64,000 nucleotides of DNA. Source: Micropterix aruncella (taxonomy: Eukaryota; Arthropoda; Insecta; Lepidoptera; Micropterigidae). Below the pieces are notes generated by a model. It worked only from the letters and a program-made list of their open reading frames with translations, had not been told where the DNA came from and ran no database searches. Location: NCBI GenBank assembly GCA_944548615.1, contig OX155955.1, positions 5,414,517 to 5,478,516 of the forward strand. The letters are read 5' to 3'. Made by a program: the position numbers and the translations under genes. Below are positions 1 through 11,372 of this stretch, piece by piece. The stretch's first letter is position 1, and each line of letters opens with the position of its first letter.

Positions 1-36
1 ACGCGGTAAATTCGTTTTTTGTCTTATTTATAATAT
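1..36 (-). repeat. Family A fold-back repeat, terminal fragment
   Basis: The window opens inside the end of a repeat that recurs near 9.3, 21.7, 27.4, 28.4, 32.3 and 37.8 kb. The shared terminus runs from ACGCGGTAAATTCG to CTTATTTATAAT. Only this end is visible because the window cuts it. Confidence 0.6.
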
Positions 37-281
37 TTAATATTGTTTGACATATTTATTTAGTTAATAATTTATGATAATTTTTGTTTTTTAATTATTA
101 TTATTTTGTTTGTTTTTAGTATGCAATAACAATTTCTTATTTTTTAGCTTGTACATAAAATTGTTTTTTTTTTGTACATGTACTGCCTTGTTAGATGACG
201 CAAGTGTGAAAGATAGGATGCATTGTGTAAAATAATGTTTAGGTATATATATTTTTTTAATAAATAAATATTCAAATAAAA
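37..281. other. AT-rich, nothing recognised
   Basis: Very AT-rich sequence with T-runs. I see no coding signal or repeat structure beyond simple AT richness. Confidence 0.5.
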
Positions 282-1290
282 CTCTAAACGCACTCTTTTG
301 CTCTGACGATCGAGGGTCCGTGTAGTCGATTCCCTAATATAGCGATCGAAATTCACCGGCGTAATTTCGCAATCCGACAGGCCGACACTAATCAGTAGTT
401 TACTGTATATTCCGTATAAAATATACGGGCTCTGTCGGATTGAGGGGATGAACGCGTCGAATGCGCGCTTAATAACGGTAAAAGAGAATGCTGCGGACTG
501 CGGCCAAACTTAATGCGGCCTTAATTAGGCCAGCATCGGAGGAAGAGGGCCTCTACTTGTCCGCGGCGAGTTAAGTGAAATGTCCATTAGCTCAGTGGCG
601 GAGACAATCGGCGTGCGAACTTTTCCAATTACGGACGAAGAGTTACCGCGCGGAGACCAGAGTCGCGCGAGAAACGCAACGGAGTGAAAACGGAATTCGC
701 GTGACGTCATGGAGCAGCACGTGGCCGGCCACCACCTGTGCGAGAGCGCTATCGCAATTGAAGTGTTATGGGAAAGAACAATCAATATCGACTTTTTTAA
801 AATGTTGGATATTCCATTTTTAAAATTCACTAAGTTAAAATATAGCTTTTTATCCAGGGTTTGTTTGGGTGAGAAAGTATATCTAGTCTGTAAACCAAAT
901 ATAGTTGAGTTTCTAAAAATAAATACATTTTACTAGAATTTAAATCCCGTAAAAGAAGTATCACATCTTGAAAAGTCAAATACACTTCGATCGTTCTTCC
1001 CAGTGAGCCTTCAATTGTAGTTATCCTATTCTTCGATCGGAGCAAAAACGTGGTGTGTTTTGGCATAGTTTGCTGGACGATGCGCTCCTGTCTGAGAAAT
1101 GGAACGTTCATTACGACGGTATTTATTTATTTTATGTACGATTATTTATTTACTTACACATATAATGTAAAATATTGTTGTAATAACAGAAATAACAATA
1201 TTTAAAAATACGTCCTAGCATGAACCTTTAAGTAAATTGCGAATTAGATGCGAAATTATTCATAATTCTGTGCTTATTATTGTTATCATT
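282..1290. repeat. Old tandem duplication, unit 1
   Basis: This ~1.0-kb stretch is repeated at 1514-2400 in the same orientation, after about 1.23 kb. Shared landmarks in order are CTCTAAACG, a run around GGGGATGAACGCGTCGAATG, the GC-rich block containing AATGCGGCCTTAATTAGGC, AAATGTCCATTAGCTC, GTGCGAGAGCG, and an AT-rich 3' part with CATGAACCTTTAAGT/AATGAACCTTTAAGT. The copies differ by many substitutions and indels, so the duplication is not recent. The apparent short open frames are not conserved between copies, so I do not call a gene. It could be a tandem pair of an unrecognised repeat. Confidence 0.75.
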
Positions 1291-1450
1291 TTTAAATTAT
1301 TAGGTTTTTATAATCAATCATTCCTTTATAAGAAAAACATTCAGTATCAATGCTAATAGATGACCAAATAAATTACTTTTAGATTCACCGTCAATACTAT
1401 CAGCGCCACCTGCAAGTCGCAGACGCAGATGGGTTGCAAAACGTACTATG

Positions 1451-1515
1451 GAGTGGAGCAATCTAATAACATATATAATCAATGCTACTGCCTAATTAAT
1501 ATTGTTAGAAAATCT
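1451..1515 (+). repeat. Short dispersed repeat shared with 26.7 kb
   Basis: The stretch around GAGCAATCTAATAACATATATAATCAATG resembles 26672-26735 (GAGCAATCTAATACCGC, TATATAATCAATG). It is about 65 bp of diverged similarity, too short to classify. Confidence 0.4.
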
Positions 1516-2400
1516 CTAAACGTACTGTTTTACTCTGACGACCGACGGTACGTGGAGGCGATTCCCTAATTTCGCAAATCCGACAGGCCGATACTATATA
1601 ATAATCGGTAGATTACTGTGGATTCCGTCTAAAAGATACGGGCTCTGGCGGATCGAGGGGATGAACGCGTCGAATGCGCGCCTAATAATGGCTAAAGAGA
1701 ATTCTGCGGACTGCGGCCAAACTTAATGCGGCCTTAATTAGGCGAGCATCGGAGGAAGAGGCCCTCTACTTGTCCGCGGTGAGTTAAGTGAAATGTCCAT
1801 TAGCTCGGTGGCGAAGACAATCCGCTTGCGAACTTTTCCAATTACCGACGAAGAGTTGCCGCGCGAGAAACGCAACGGAAGAGTCGAGTCGCGCTAGAAA
1901 CGCAAAGACGGCTGACGCGCATGATGTTATGAAGCAGCGTCCCTGGGCTGCCGCCACATGTGCGAGAGCGTCGGCTCTATCGCACAATACCCCTTTCGCC
2001 GAATGTTGCGAAAGGCGGATTCGCTGGGCCCTGCGCTCCGGAGAAATGGGATATTCATAACGTCATTTATTTCCTGTGATTGGATTTGATTCTATTATTT
2101 CATTTGAATTGATTGCACATCCATAAGGTCTCCGTTCGCTCACCCCTCACGCGCTACCCTTCCGGCACGCGTCGTTAGAACTGCCCGGGTGGTGGGCGGG
2201 GTTTTCAACCCTCGCCTGTCGCCGCGTAAATATTGAATGCACATCCATCTATTTCTACATTTATTTACGGTAATATATATTTTACAATATTCTGGTAATG
2301 ACAAATAATAACAATATTTCCAATTGTGTCCTAGAATGAACCTTTAAGTGCAATGCAAATTCGAATATATTGCTCATTTTGTGCATTTAAAAAAATATGT
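1514..2400. repeat. Old tandem duplication, unit 2
   Basis: Second copy of the unit at 282-1290. It carries the same GC-rich core at about 1640-1870 and the same AT-rich tail. It differs from unit 1 by a 113-bp GC-rich insertion at 2125-2237 flanked by an 11-bp direct repeat. Confidence 0.75.
2114..2248. mobile_element. 113-bp GC-rich insertion with 11-bp target duplication
   Basis: TGCACATCCAT occurs at 2114-2124 and again at 2238-2248. The 113 bp between (2125-2237) are GC-rich and have no counterpart at the matching place in unit 1. An 11-bp flanking duplication is what target-primed insertion of a small retroposed RNA would leave. I do not recognise the insert. A chance repeat in related flanks is the alternative. 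Confidence 0.45.
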
Positions 2401-3157
2401 ATTAATTTAATAAAATACATAGGAATTATTTAAAAAGACATTGATTCTGCGTCACTCCGAACTAGGCAGCGCCTGTTCCTAGGAAGAAACTAATGTTATA
2501 TAATAACAATTTAAGAAGTATTTTTTTCCAATCTAATTTTATAAAACGATATTTCTTAATCTAAGATCAAAATGGTGACGAAATATATAACAGATATTAT
2601 ATAGTGAATCGTTATAAATTATTCAATAAGCATGTTTGTTTCTTTTTTTATACTCTTTATCGTGAAAATGTCACAATGGGCGGGTTTATTGTCATATGAC
2701 AATCTCTTACAACCAACCCTAAAAGCTACATTTGAAACAAACAAATAAGGTAATCATTAAAAAATAAATAAATTATAAAATGAATCCAATTAAGTACAAA
2801 TGATGCATAATTAAAATAAAAATCTGAATTCATTCTACTATACATATGGGTCATTTATGTTGTCGGAGATGTGGGGGTGTGTAAATTATGTGTGTATAAA
2901 TGCGTTAGTATTTTTGAAATGTTTGAGGGTACATTTAGTTTCCGTTCTTCCTTTACTAATCAACCACTGAATGAGGCATTATTTAAGAATCACCTGTGTC
3001 AGTTCTGAAATACCGAAGTATTTTTCTAAAATATAAAAAAAAGCTATTTTACCTAACTAGGCATTACGCTTGTTCCAAGGTAACCGTTTTTTTTAATTTT
3101 ATTTTATAGGTTCGCATGGTTATTATATTTACCTAAATTAAATTAAATTTGAGAAAA

Positions 3158-3159
<2 letters not shown>
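2401..3159. other. AT-rich, nothing recognised
   Basis: No open frame with recognisable similarity, no inverted repeat and no copy elsewhere in the window was seen. Confidence 0.5.

Positions 3160-3205
<46 letters not shown>
3160..3205. repeat. (GA)n microsatellite
   Basis: About 20 uninterrupted GA units, starting after GATA and ending in GACAG. The serine/leucine reading frame opposite it is a product of the repeat, not a gene. Confidence 0.95.
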
Positions 3206-3208
<3 letters not shown>

Positions 3209-3985
3209 AATAGGACATAAACAAATAAAACTGCTCTATGGCACCATACAGGACTGAACCTGCACTTTGGCCATAAGCTGAGCATAAAAGCATAGATACA
3301 ACAAACACAATGTAATACAAATGCGACTTTGTTAGGAGAAGTCTAGAGATACAAAAGCGGGTATAAAAAACTTTTTTTAGGAATTTTCGTGATTAGTTCC
3401 ATGTGCAGAATCACACACTTGACGGGTGCTCACTAATAAAACTTAACCTTGTATATTAAGTTTCTTTACTAGTGTTTGCGTAAATTTGATGTGTATTACC
3501 AATATAGCAATGAAAAGAATATGATTACATTTACGAATATGATATTTTAACAATTTTCTTTTATTTTGTTCTAGGTAAGCGCTTTTCTGTTGATGAATTT
3601 AACACAGAAACAACTGTCAACACGTGTGAGTACCTAATCAAACAGTTTTCTCGTTAGCGTATTCGTTTTCTTTTTGGACTTTCTGCAAGTATCTTATTGA
3701 AAATTAATTATTCTTCCGTCAGACTCTCCTCTAGCTCGCCTAATCCTTTCGCCAGACCGCCCCCATTCCTTATCGGACCTCTTCCGTTGCTCCGCGAATG
3801 GGCTGTTTTAATGGCGTTATCGCGAGGATCATTAAGAACTCCTCTTTGTGAGGCGATGTCGCATGTCACAAATTATACTTCCGGTAGTGCAGGCGACCGC
3901 CATCTTGGAAGTAACACTTCCGTTATAATTCAAATAACCAGAGCTAAAATAACAGTGTATTTCGTGTCGAAATGTAAGTTAAGAT
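3206..3985. other. Unassigned; GC-richer block at 3690-3930
   Basis: The first half is AT-rich. The block at 3690-3930 is richer in GC and contains a 125-codon open frame starting at 3697 with no recognisable domain and no supporting splice or promoter context, so I do not call a gene. Confidence 0.4.
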
Positions 3986-4100
3986 TAATATTAAAACAAG
4001 TAAATATATTAAAGGAACAAAAAACACGACTGCGGTTACAAAAAGTGAACTACTGTAGTGATGTAATGTTATAAATGACTGCCGTTACAAAAAGTGAAGC
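3986..4100 (+). repeat. Family F dispersed repeat
   Basis: The segment with AAATATATTAAAGGAACA followed by CACGACTGCGGTTAC matches 19180-19260 in the same orientation and 17000-17190 in reverse. The motif CTGC(G/C)GTTACAAAAAGTGAA is also repeated locally at about 4029 and 4081. Confidence 0.55.
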
Positions 4101-4148
4101 TGTATGTAGTTCTGATGACAATACAATAATATGGTACTGTCGAACTGA

Positions 4149-4388
4149 TCTGATGATGGAGTCGGAAGATATGAACTGGAACTTCATGATGGAACATCGT
4201 ATCATAGCTGTGTTTGGACTTGTTAGAAAAGTCTTTGAATGAACTTTGACCACGATTAGGTTTCAAGGTCTGATGATGAAGCCGGAAGATAGGCACTGGC
4301 ATTCCATGGTGGAATATCGTATCATAGCCGTGTTTGGACTTGTTAGAAAGGTCTTGTAATGAACTTTGACCACGATTTAAGATCATTT
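4149..4388 (+). repeat. 120-bp tandem repeat, two units
   Basis: The two units start with TCTGATGATG at 4149 and 4269, an exact 120-bp period. Shared blocks include TCGTATCATAGC, GTGTTTGGACTTGTTAGAAA and GAACTTTGACCACGATT. Identity is high but not complete. The open frame on the reverse strand across both units repeats itself accordingly and is not taken as a gene. Confidence 0.9.
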
Positions 4389-5640
4389 ATAAAAGCGTGT
4401 TTTTAGTGTTTTTATTAATCTATTAATTTATTATAAATATGATAGATTTGTCATTAATATTCAAAATAATAAATAAAAAACGTTCTTTTTTCATAATATG
4501 CTTATCCAAAATTATTTTTTAAATAAAATAATTCGTTAGTATTTGTATCGTTAAGTAACCTTAAGTAACGTTAAGTAACCCTGTGGAGTTTTTAACAGCC
4601 TGAACCCCCAGGAGTACCACGCGCGCCACCTATTGCCGAAGTTACATGCTCCAGCTATCACGCACGTATCCAGACTGCAGTTTCGGGGGGGGGGGGGCAT
4701 TCATTAAAACAACGCGCGCGGCACCCACCAAACTTGAATTTGCCCTTACAATAAGACGAAAATACGACGGAATTCAGGGGTTAAATCCCATCTGGATACG
4801 TGCCTGACACTAGATACCTGTCGCCGATTCTCCATGATTGGCATTTTTTCCTGACAATGTTTTACTAAAAAAAAAAACGGGGGTGGCGTCCCCTGTGCCC
4901 CCTCCTCCTCCCTGTATATACGTCTACGCCAGCGATGCTTATACTTAATCTGAATACTCCCAAATTATGCAACTGAATAAATACGGCCCTAGATTACAGC
5001 ACTTCATCGTAACATAATCGAGATAACAAATGTTACGGGATGTGCTGCAGTTTCCCTTAAAAGTATGTTTCGCGATGACTATCAACGAGTCGCAGGGGCA
5101 GTAGTTAAAAGATGCCGGCGTTGACCTAAGGGTGGTGTTTTTCACTCCGTCAGTTGTAGGTATGTTGCCCATTCCGGCCAACCGGAAATCTCACCTTTAC
5201 ATTATATCGCCTGTGGGGAAGAACGTAGATCTCCTCGAAGCCCTCTCCAAAAGGTAAATTTTCCGAATCTCCGCCCTTTATTCTTCTTTCTACTTTCTTT
5301 CTCCAGCTGTAAACCATGCAATGGAGCTAGATATTATTAGTGTATTACCTCACAGATAAAGCGTTTTATTCACTGGAGGAATATTACTCGAGTGAAGTCT
5401 AAAATGCTTGTTGGGTAAAGTGTTAATGATTTGTCCTACTAATTGTGTAAACTATCTCTTTGCATTTCTCTTGTATATTCTCTTTTTACATTATTATTGT
5501 GTTTTCTTTCGTTTTCTCTTTTATTTTTATTTCCTTGTGTATTTTAATATTTTCTAAAGTTTCCTTTACGACAGAAAAAATTGTTTGTTTGATTAACTGT
5601 ATGTTTGAAAAGTATACCAGTATACCAATAAAATGAATCT
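4389..5640. other. Unassigned; poly-G tract at 4685-4697
   Basis: Contains a 13-base G run at about 4685 and an A-run near 4868. The stretch 5570-5645 ends in AATAAAATGAATCTGAATCT, which resembles the 3' tail of a non-LTR retrotransposon, but no coding remnant precedes it that I can recognise. Confidence 0.35.
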
Positions 5641-6514
5641 GAATCTATTGGAACTATTTTCGTTTGTTTGATAGATTACCCTTGTTCGCGCGCGACACGG
5701 GTATTATCTATAATAGTTCATCATAAAATTACAATGCATACAAGTAACTGAAAAACTAATGTGTTTTATTATCTGCAATATACCTAGTTGTTTGAAAAAA
5801 CGGTTTGGCGTGTTGTGGTGTTCGCGAAACCATATTATTTAATTTCGTTTTCCTCTAAGTCGATTAGCATGTGGCCATTTAGTGTTTACGGTGTTCTATG
5901 AACCTATTTCAGCCGACTCCGGTATTTTCAGTGTACACACGAAAATAATTAAATACTTAAAACTAGGGCATCGCTCCGCTTGGCATAACTAAGCTTACAG
6001 AGAGACTGAACTTCCAGCTGTGCGCAGTGTTGCCAGGTCGTAAAATTTTAATATTATCCTGGCGACGTTGCGCGTTGTCGCGTCTCGTAAATACGGTGGA
6101 TTTAATGTGTCCCGCCCAATTCGAGTATGAGATCCGGGCGGGGACGTCACTAATGAGAGCCCTCAATCACCTAATATGCCCGTCTGGCGCGTTGCCTGGC
6201 AACGCCGCGAGATTATGCTAATAGGATGTTTGCGGGCATGGAGAGCGTCTTCGGTAACCGCCTTCAATTTATTTCCTGAATATTTACATTCAACCGCGAA
6301 GAATTGAATCAAGTGCAAATAACACTGTTTTTGTCGAATCGGATCAGGTACTTTGAGTCACGATTATGGCTTGCCGAAAAATACTGGAGATTAGACAGAG
6401 TTTTCGCAATTTGCGATGTATGCATAATATCGATTAAAATATCCATGTACAAGAATAACAGATACGTCAAAAACTAACATGATCGTACATAAATAATTAA
6501 ATAGTCATTGCTTA
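5641..6514. other. Unassigned; GC-richer block at 5990-6260
   Basis: The block at 5990-6260 is CpG-rich compared with its surroundings and could be an old exon, promoter or conserved non-coding piece. Nothing in it is recognisable. Confidence 0.35.
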
Positions 6515-7302
6515 TACGAGGGGCGTTTAAAAAAGGTAATAATTAGTTACAAACTCATTGGAACTATACATAAGTTAATATTAAAAACACGTTTTAAAAA
6601 CAAGCTTTTACTAAAATGCTCTGTCCCGAGCCAACCCTGAGTGCAGCAGCCATGTCATGGTAAAAATTAGAACGGGCTATCATAATTGAATGCATATACA
6701 AAATTGTGTGTCTGTGTTGTTGATCGTGGAAGAGTAGCTTCGTCGGGAGCCGATCCTGGGTGTAGAATCAGGTCATGCTCACTATAAAAATGCATTGTCT
6801 TTGGAACTGAACCAACAATTAAAATGTCAACTTCATTGATAAGAGGAAGTGGTTCTAATTCAGCTTGCGAGATTTGACCTAAACAAACTAACATCTAACA
6901 AACATTAGGTACAAGTTAAATAAAAGCTTGTAAAAAAAATTCTGGTAGGCACAGCTAATACATTTGTTATAATGTTCTAAAAACAAAAACTGATTTTCTT
7001 TTGTTTTTTTTAATTTAAAGAGTCATTTGTTTGCATGTTGTCGAAGGGTGTTGGCGAAAATAGAAAAAAAACGGAATTTTGCGCGGTAATTACTTAGATT
7101 GTTTTTTGTACGTTGTGGGTATTTCAAGACTTACGAGTTATATTTGGGGTTGATCCTCCCCCATATTCTAACGTTGCACGTTTGTGTGCTGAGTTTAGGC
7201 GTGGACGATCTTCGACTGGCTTCACCGTGGCTTCACCTGAAACAAATCAACAGTCCATAACCTAGAAACCATCATCATCGACAACTCCTAAAAATGCATT
7301 GC

Positions 7303-7336
7303 CATTCTATCCGCCGGTAAGATGGCGGATAGAATG
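7303..7336. repeat. Palindrome, 13-bp arms
   Basis: Perfect 13-bp arms CATTCTATCCGCC / GGCGGATAGAATG separated by 8 bases, inside the mariner relic. Confidence 0.8.
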
Positions 7337-7339
7337 ACA

Positions 7340-7770
7340 GGTTTCCCATTTCTGGGATAGTTAAGGAGTCATGATGATTGAACACCTTGATCACGGAGCT
7401 ACGATCATGGAGGCTATAAATGCTGCAGAAATAAAAATAATCGATATATGTGGAAAACCAAACTCGCTAAAAGCGTTTTGTTTTAACGAGATTACGCCCC
7501 AGCACACTTACAGGTTTTAAAGTTGCGATGACTGCCATTGAAGAAGCTGGCTTTGAAGTACTGGAACATCCTCGATTCACAACGAACCTTGCCCCTGATG
7601 AACATATTTGTAAGAAGTCGAAAATTTGAAGACGATGAGGCGGTAGTATCGCAGTGCAGTAATTTTGAGGTGTTTAAGATGAAGAGTTTTATAGGAAGGG
7701 GTTTTTTTTTCATTTAGAAAAAAGATATATCAATTATATAAACCTAAGTTTGACTATGTCGAAAAATAAA
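7340..7770 (+). pseudogene. mariner transposase C-terminal half
   Basis: A broken reading frame carries the diagnostic mariner landmarks in order. These are a FWDS block followed by GVMMIEHLDHGATI at about 7350-7410, LAKSVLF then a DYAPAH block at about 7468-7505 (the second catalytic Asp region), and TAIEEAGFEVLEHP then NLAPDEHI at about 7530-7610 (the third catalytic region). A C-terminal KFEDDEAVVS and EEFYRKG part follows. The frame changes at least twice and there are stops, so no active enzyme can be made. The family cuts and pastes DNA using a DDD triad at TA targets. The N-terminal DNA-binding half is not recognisable. Confidence 0.85.
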
Positions 7771-7832
7771 GAATATTCAATGAAAATTAACTTCATCATA
7801 TACATTATCACTTTTTATTGAACGCTATAGTA

Positions 7833-8288
7833 TGTCCCAATATTATATCAAACACATTTAAATAAACATAAACTATATATTTTTTTTAATTTCTGAACTG
7901 TGGATGGCAGAAACAATCCGTTTGGCATTCACTCGACGCGATAGTAGGCACTTTCGTAGCGCGGCAGCCAGCAACGCATACCAGTGACAAGGATTTGTAA
8001 AAAAAATACTTATACATTAATTTTGCTTAATACAAATCGTTGTTATTGTTTTATTTTTTGTTATTTTGATGATATTTCTTTACCTCTATAATTTTATATA
8101 ATTTTGCGGACTAGGCTGGCACAAGGATATAGACTTGACAACACATCGACTACGAATACTAATATACGTCTTTAAAAACATCAGGAATATTCTTAGTCCG
8201 TCTATGCTAAAGATGACATACTACTTGCACAGACTGTAATCTTTTACGGACAGATTGGCTGGGGTAGCGCTGCGGTAACTATTCTTGA
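7833..8288. other. Unassigned AT-rich stretch
   Basis: Between the mariner end and the Helitron start. No coding relic or repeat structure was recognised. Confidence 0.4.
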
Positions 8289-9040
8289 TCTATTATACCT
8301 ACTAATATTATAAAGAGGCAATGTGTGTAAGTTTGTAAGTTTGTATGTAGGGGTTAATCTCCAAAACTACTTATCCGATTTCAAAAATTCTTTCACTAAT
8401 GGAAAGCTAAATTATCAATTAGTGCTATATGCTATATTTTGTTGTGATATATTTTAGTTTTCAATACGAAATCACGTTATTTGTAAATCGAGTCGGAGAA
8501 AATGTGCTGGTGATGTGCTTTATCGGCGTGCGCTGAAACGTTTGGTGTTTTTGAAAACTATGTAAAACAAAAACGTCGGCCTCAAAGAGATCTAAAAAAA
8601 GTCCGCGACAGCATATATCCAACTTTTATATATAAGCTATAATAACTGCTATTATGACTCAAAAAAATAAGAAAAAAAGTAGTTGAAGTTTGTTGAAGAC
8701 ATTAGCAGAAAAATATGAATAAATTAATCCATCATCACGGGTGTTAGTTAATTGGAGATAAAATAAGCCGTAACTTTTTCGTTGGAATAGTTTTAGAGAT
8801 AATATGAAATAAGTAACGTGGGCAAGCAACTCGAAATGCCTAGGGGGGCTGCGCGGCGGCGACCAGCCCGACAAGGTCAGCGTTTAGCGGAAGGCGGCGG
8901 GTGGCGAAGAACAAAAAGCGAACAGGACGTCTTTTACTATATATCTAGTAGCGTCTAAAAAGGCAAATATACGCCACCCTACTCAAATTAGCAACTCGGT
9001 TCGAAACTCGACGCGAAGCCAAGCCGCGGGCAACAGCTAG
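8289..9040 (+). mobile_element. Helitron-like non-autonomous element
   Basis: The 5' end is A|TC (8288-8290), followed by CTACTAATATTATAAAGAGG. The 3' end is CAACAGCTAG|T (9031-9041). This is exactly the A|TC...CTAG|T layout expected of Helitrons, which insert between A and T without target duplication. The 5' part, with ATTATAAAGAGG, CCGATTTCAAAAATTCTTTC and GGAAAGCTA, matches the reverse-oriented copies at 33870-34616 and 34640-35156. There is no replicase or helicase coding, so it depends on a helper element. Assignment to the Lep1-like group is from memory of that family's consensus, not from a search. Confidence 0.7.
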
Positions 9041-9227
9041 TCCCCTAATAAAATCCCAAAAAGCCCTAATTAAGTTATACAAAGAAACGTTAAATTCACA
9101 TTATTGTTTTTTAAAAAATTAATGAATACCAATTAAACACGTAGGTGGCTAAGAAAAAGTTAATTTTAACATATCTTCTCAAACTCGTATACAACGATGT
9201 ACTAAACTTGAAAAAATAGGACTGGGA
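9041..9227. other. Nothing recognised
   Basis: AT-rich spacer. Confidence 0.4.
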
Positions 9228-9302
9228 TGTTACAAGGTGTGTAACATCCTGGGGTATTACAAAATTCACGCGGTAAACTCGTTTTTATCTTATTTATAAT
9301 AT
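9228..9302. repeat. Family A fold-back repeat, right-end fragment
   Basis: ATTCACGCGGTAAACTCG to CTTATTTATAAT (9264-9302) is the family A terminus. Just upstream, GGATGTTACA and TGTAACATCC form a small hairpin (9229-9253). The rest of the element is absent. Confidence 0.65.
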
Positions 9303-9859
9303 ACATAATTCTATTTTCTTCGTTTTATATTCCTCCAAATGTCTATTCCCGTACATGCTTCTCTTTAATGAAGGATCATTGTGACTGCTCTTATAGGATC
9401 GGTGTCAAGAGCCCTCAGGTTCACCCTTTTCTGCCTACGCGGCGATATTTCCACGTCTTGGTATAATTTGCAGATTATCAGCTTCATTAAAATGGGTTGT
9501 CTTGTAAATAAGTATATTACTGAGAAACCTCTGTTGATATATACATATTTTTTTGGTAAAACACTTCTATTCCATTATCGGATTTTCATTCTATTTTCAA
9601 ACAATAAGAAGATGTACCTTTTTTTGTTTTGGTTGAAATCTTTACTAAAAAAGTGCACACAAGTGCCTCGGACCTCGAAGCTATGATTAAAAACTTCTTA
9701 CAGTTGAGTTCCAGAGCTGGAAAGTGAAATATAATATTTCTAACGACCTGTATTATGCATAAAATTGGGAGACCATACGATGGTATTCGAGGGGTGTCAA
9801 TTCTTAGGGGCGGACATGTCACCCCAGGGAGTGAACGTAAAGACTTTGCGGGCAATACA
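9303..9859. other. Unassigned
   Basis: Open frames of about 90-100 codons exist on both strands (9381-9686, 9586-9855) but overlap each other and show no recognisable domain. I do not call a gene. Confidence 0.35.
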
Positions 9860-10315
9860 ATCCACAGTCAAGCTACCCCAGCAGCCATTAAAAGTCTAAC
9901 GCTTTACCGCGAGACACTATAATGTGCTAACAGTGGGCCGACCACGCGCTCTTACTACCAGATTTTAACAGATTCCCCCACCCTTCGATTAGAGATCGCT
10001 TGCGCCGCCTCTACCTGACGTAAGCGGTATTTCGGTTATCAAATTTATCGCGGATCCGTGGCATAATTTGCCCGTCGAGATCACACGGGATCGGGCGGCC
10101 AACGAATCGTTTCTAACGATAGTTGACGCCAGGTCAAAAGATACCTCCGCTTCTTATGAAACATACCTCTCCAGACTCCCCCGGTTATTCGTCTGATAGC
10201 GTAAGCGTGGTTAACGCCGCCTGGTACGCAAACCGCCACGCCAGTAGCCTCCTCGAATGAGGGTCTACTCCGGGAAGGACTCCGTGTCCCAGGCTATCGT
10301 ACTTGTGGATCAGTT
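9860..10315 (+). repeat. Family B dispersed repeat, forward copy
   Basis: Diverged copy of the family best seen at 30959-31629 and 55885-56520. Aligned landmarks are CTTTACCGCGAGA, CGCTCTTACTACCAGATT, CCTCTCCAGACTCCCCCGG (10169-10187) and CGCCGCCTGGTACGCAAACCG. It runs tail-to-tail into a reverse copy at 10316-10825. Confidence 0.65.
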
Positions 10316-10825
10316 TCCCCTGGGGAATGATTGGACGGTTTGCGCACCGTGCGGTGAGATCCAATCGACTGTGCGCACACTGGGGCGAATAACTAGAGGA
10401 GTCGGGAAACGACATACGGTTTCCTAAGCAGCGTGGGTTGGATGTTGACCTGATGTCAGCCACTCTTGAAATTACCTATTGGCCACCCGATCCTGAGTGA
10501 AAGACGGGCAAAGGGCGCCTTGGTCTGATGTAAATTCTAACTGTGTTACCGCCGATTTCGATTCTTGACCAGACAGGTCAAGAATCCAGATATCCTTTCA
10601 AACTGGTAATCAGGGGGTGAGGCTGCCCGCTAATTATCTTTCCCGGTGCCTCGCCGTAAGGTGTTGGCCTATGGCGGGAAGGTGGTGTAACTAGACTGTG
10701 GCTTGTTTTTCGTCCCAAGTCTTCTGCGCTCACCTCACGGGAGACAGAACAGCCTAATACCGTTAAAACTTCCTGACGTGACGGGTTCGCCCGTTTTAGT
10801 TGACAGCTCTAGTTGTTGACACTGA
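10316..10825 (-). repeat. Family B dispersed repeat, reverse copy
   Basis: The reverse complement carries the family landmarks in order: AACGGGCGAACCCGTCACG, CTCCCGTGAGGTGAGCGCAG, CACCTTACGGCGAGGCACC, CAGGATCGGGTGGCC and CGCACGGTGCGCAAACCGTCC. With the forward copy at 9860-10315 it forms a large imperfect inverted repeat. Confidence 0.7.
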
Positions 10826-11372
10826 CGCTGGTAGGGCTTTCTTTACCGTGGCCGACCTAAAAAAGCGCGGCCGCACCGCGTTCCGCCCGAACAAAGCGTG
10901 CAACCAAATCGGCGAGGTCGCGCGTCGCGCGTCGCGCCGCTCGACCTGTCGCACGTTTTTATCGACACGGCCCATTGTACCGCCTTGTACAGTTAAGCTT
11001 TTTGTCCCTTTTTGCCTCGCGGACAAATGTCGCCGCAGGAAGTGCATTATTTATTGCTCTCGAGCGGGGCGCCGCGCCGCCACGGCACGTCACGAACCGC
11101 CATACAATATTTTCCCCTGTTTTTATTTTATTCCTATTTTTATTTCATATGTTCAACTGACATTTATTGCTTGTCACTCGATAACTAACATATCCATTCG
11201 TAATATGTAGGCTTTGCGGCCGCATAGCCTTTTCAAACATATATATTCATAATAACAATTATTGCAATGGCGCGACCAATGATCAGAGCAACCTCCATAT
11301 ACACGTGCTATAAAAAAATATTCTGACAACATTTATTATTTTAATTACGCTAAAGAAAGTAATGATTTAACT
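10826..11372. other. Unassigned; CpG-rich block at 10840-11110
   Basis: GC- and CpG-rich sequence including a CGCGTCGCGC run near 10920. Open frames on both strands reflect the GC content and overlap. No recognisable protein, so no gene is called. It might be a fossil promoter or exon. Confidence 0.35.

Larger units (their letters stand above)
6517..7830 (+). mobile_element. mariner-like element, decayed, about 1.3 kb
   Basis: TA dinucleotides at 6515-6516 and 7831-7832 bracket 1314 bp, the usual mariner length. The left end reads CGAGGGGCGTTTAAAAAAGG. The reverse complement of the right end reads CTATAGCGTTCAATAAAAAG. The two align imperfectly as terminal inverted repeats. The right third encodes a transposase C-terminal half on the plus strand. 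The left half shows no clear transposase, so internal replacement or heavy decay is likely. The pairing of these two ends is inference; the coding relic is firm. Confidence 0.6.

Noticed and set aside
10800..11210. 136-codon frame in a CpG-rich block
   Set aside because: No recognisable domain and an overlapping frame on the other strand. A host exon cannot be excluded but is not supported.
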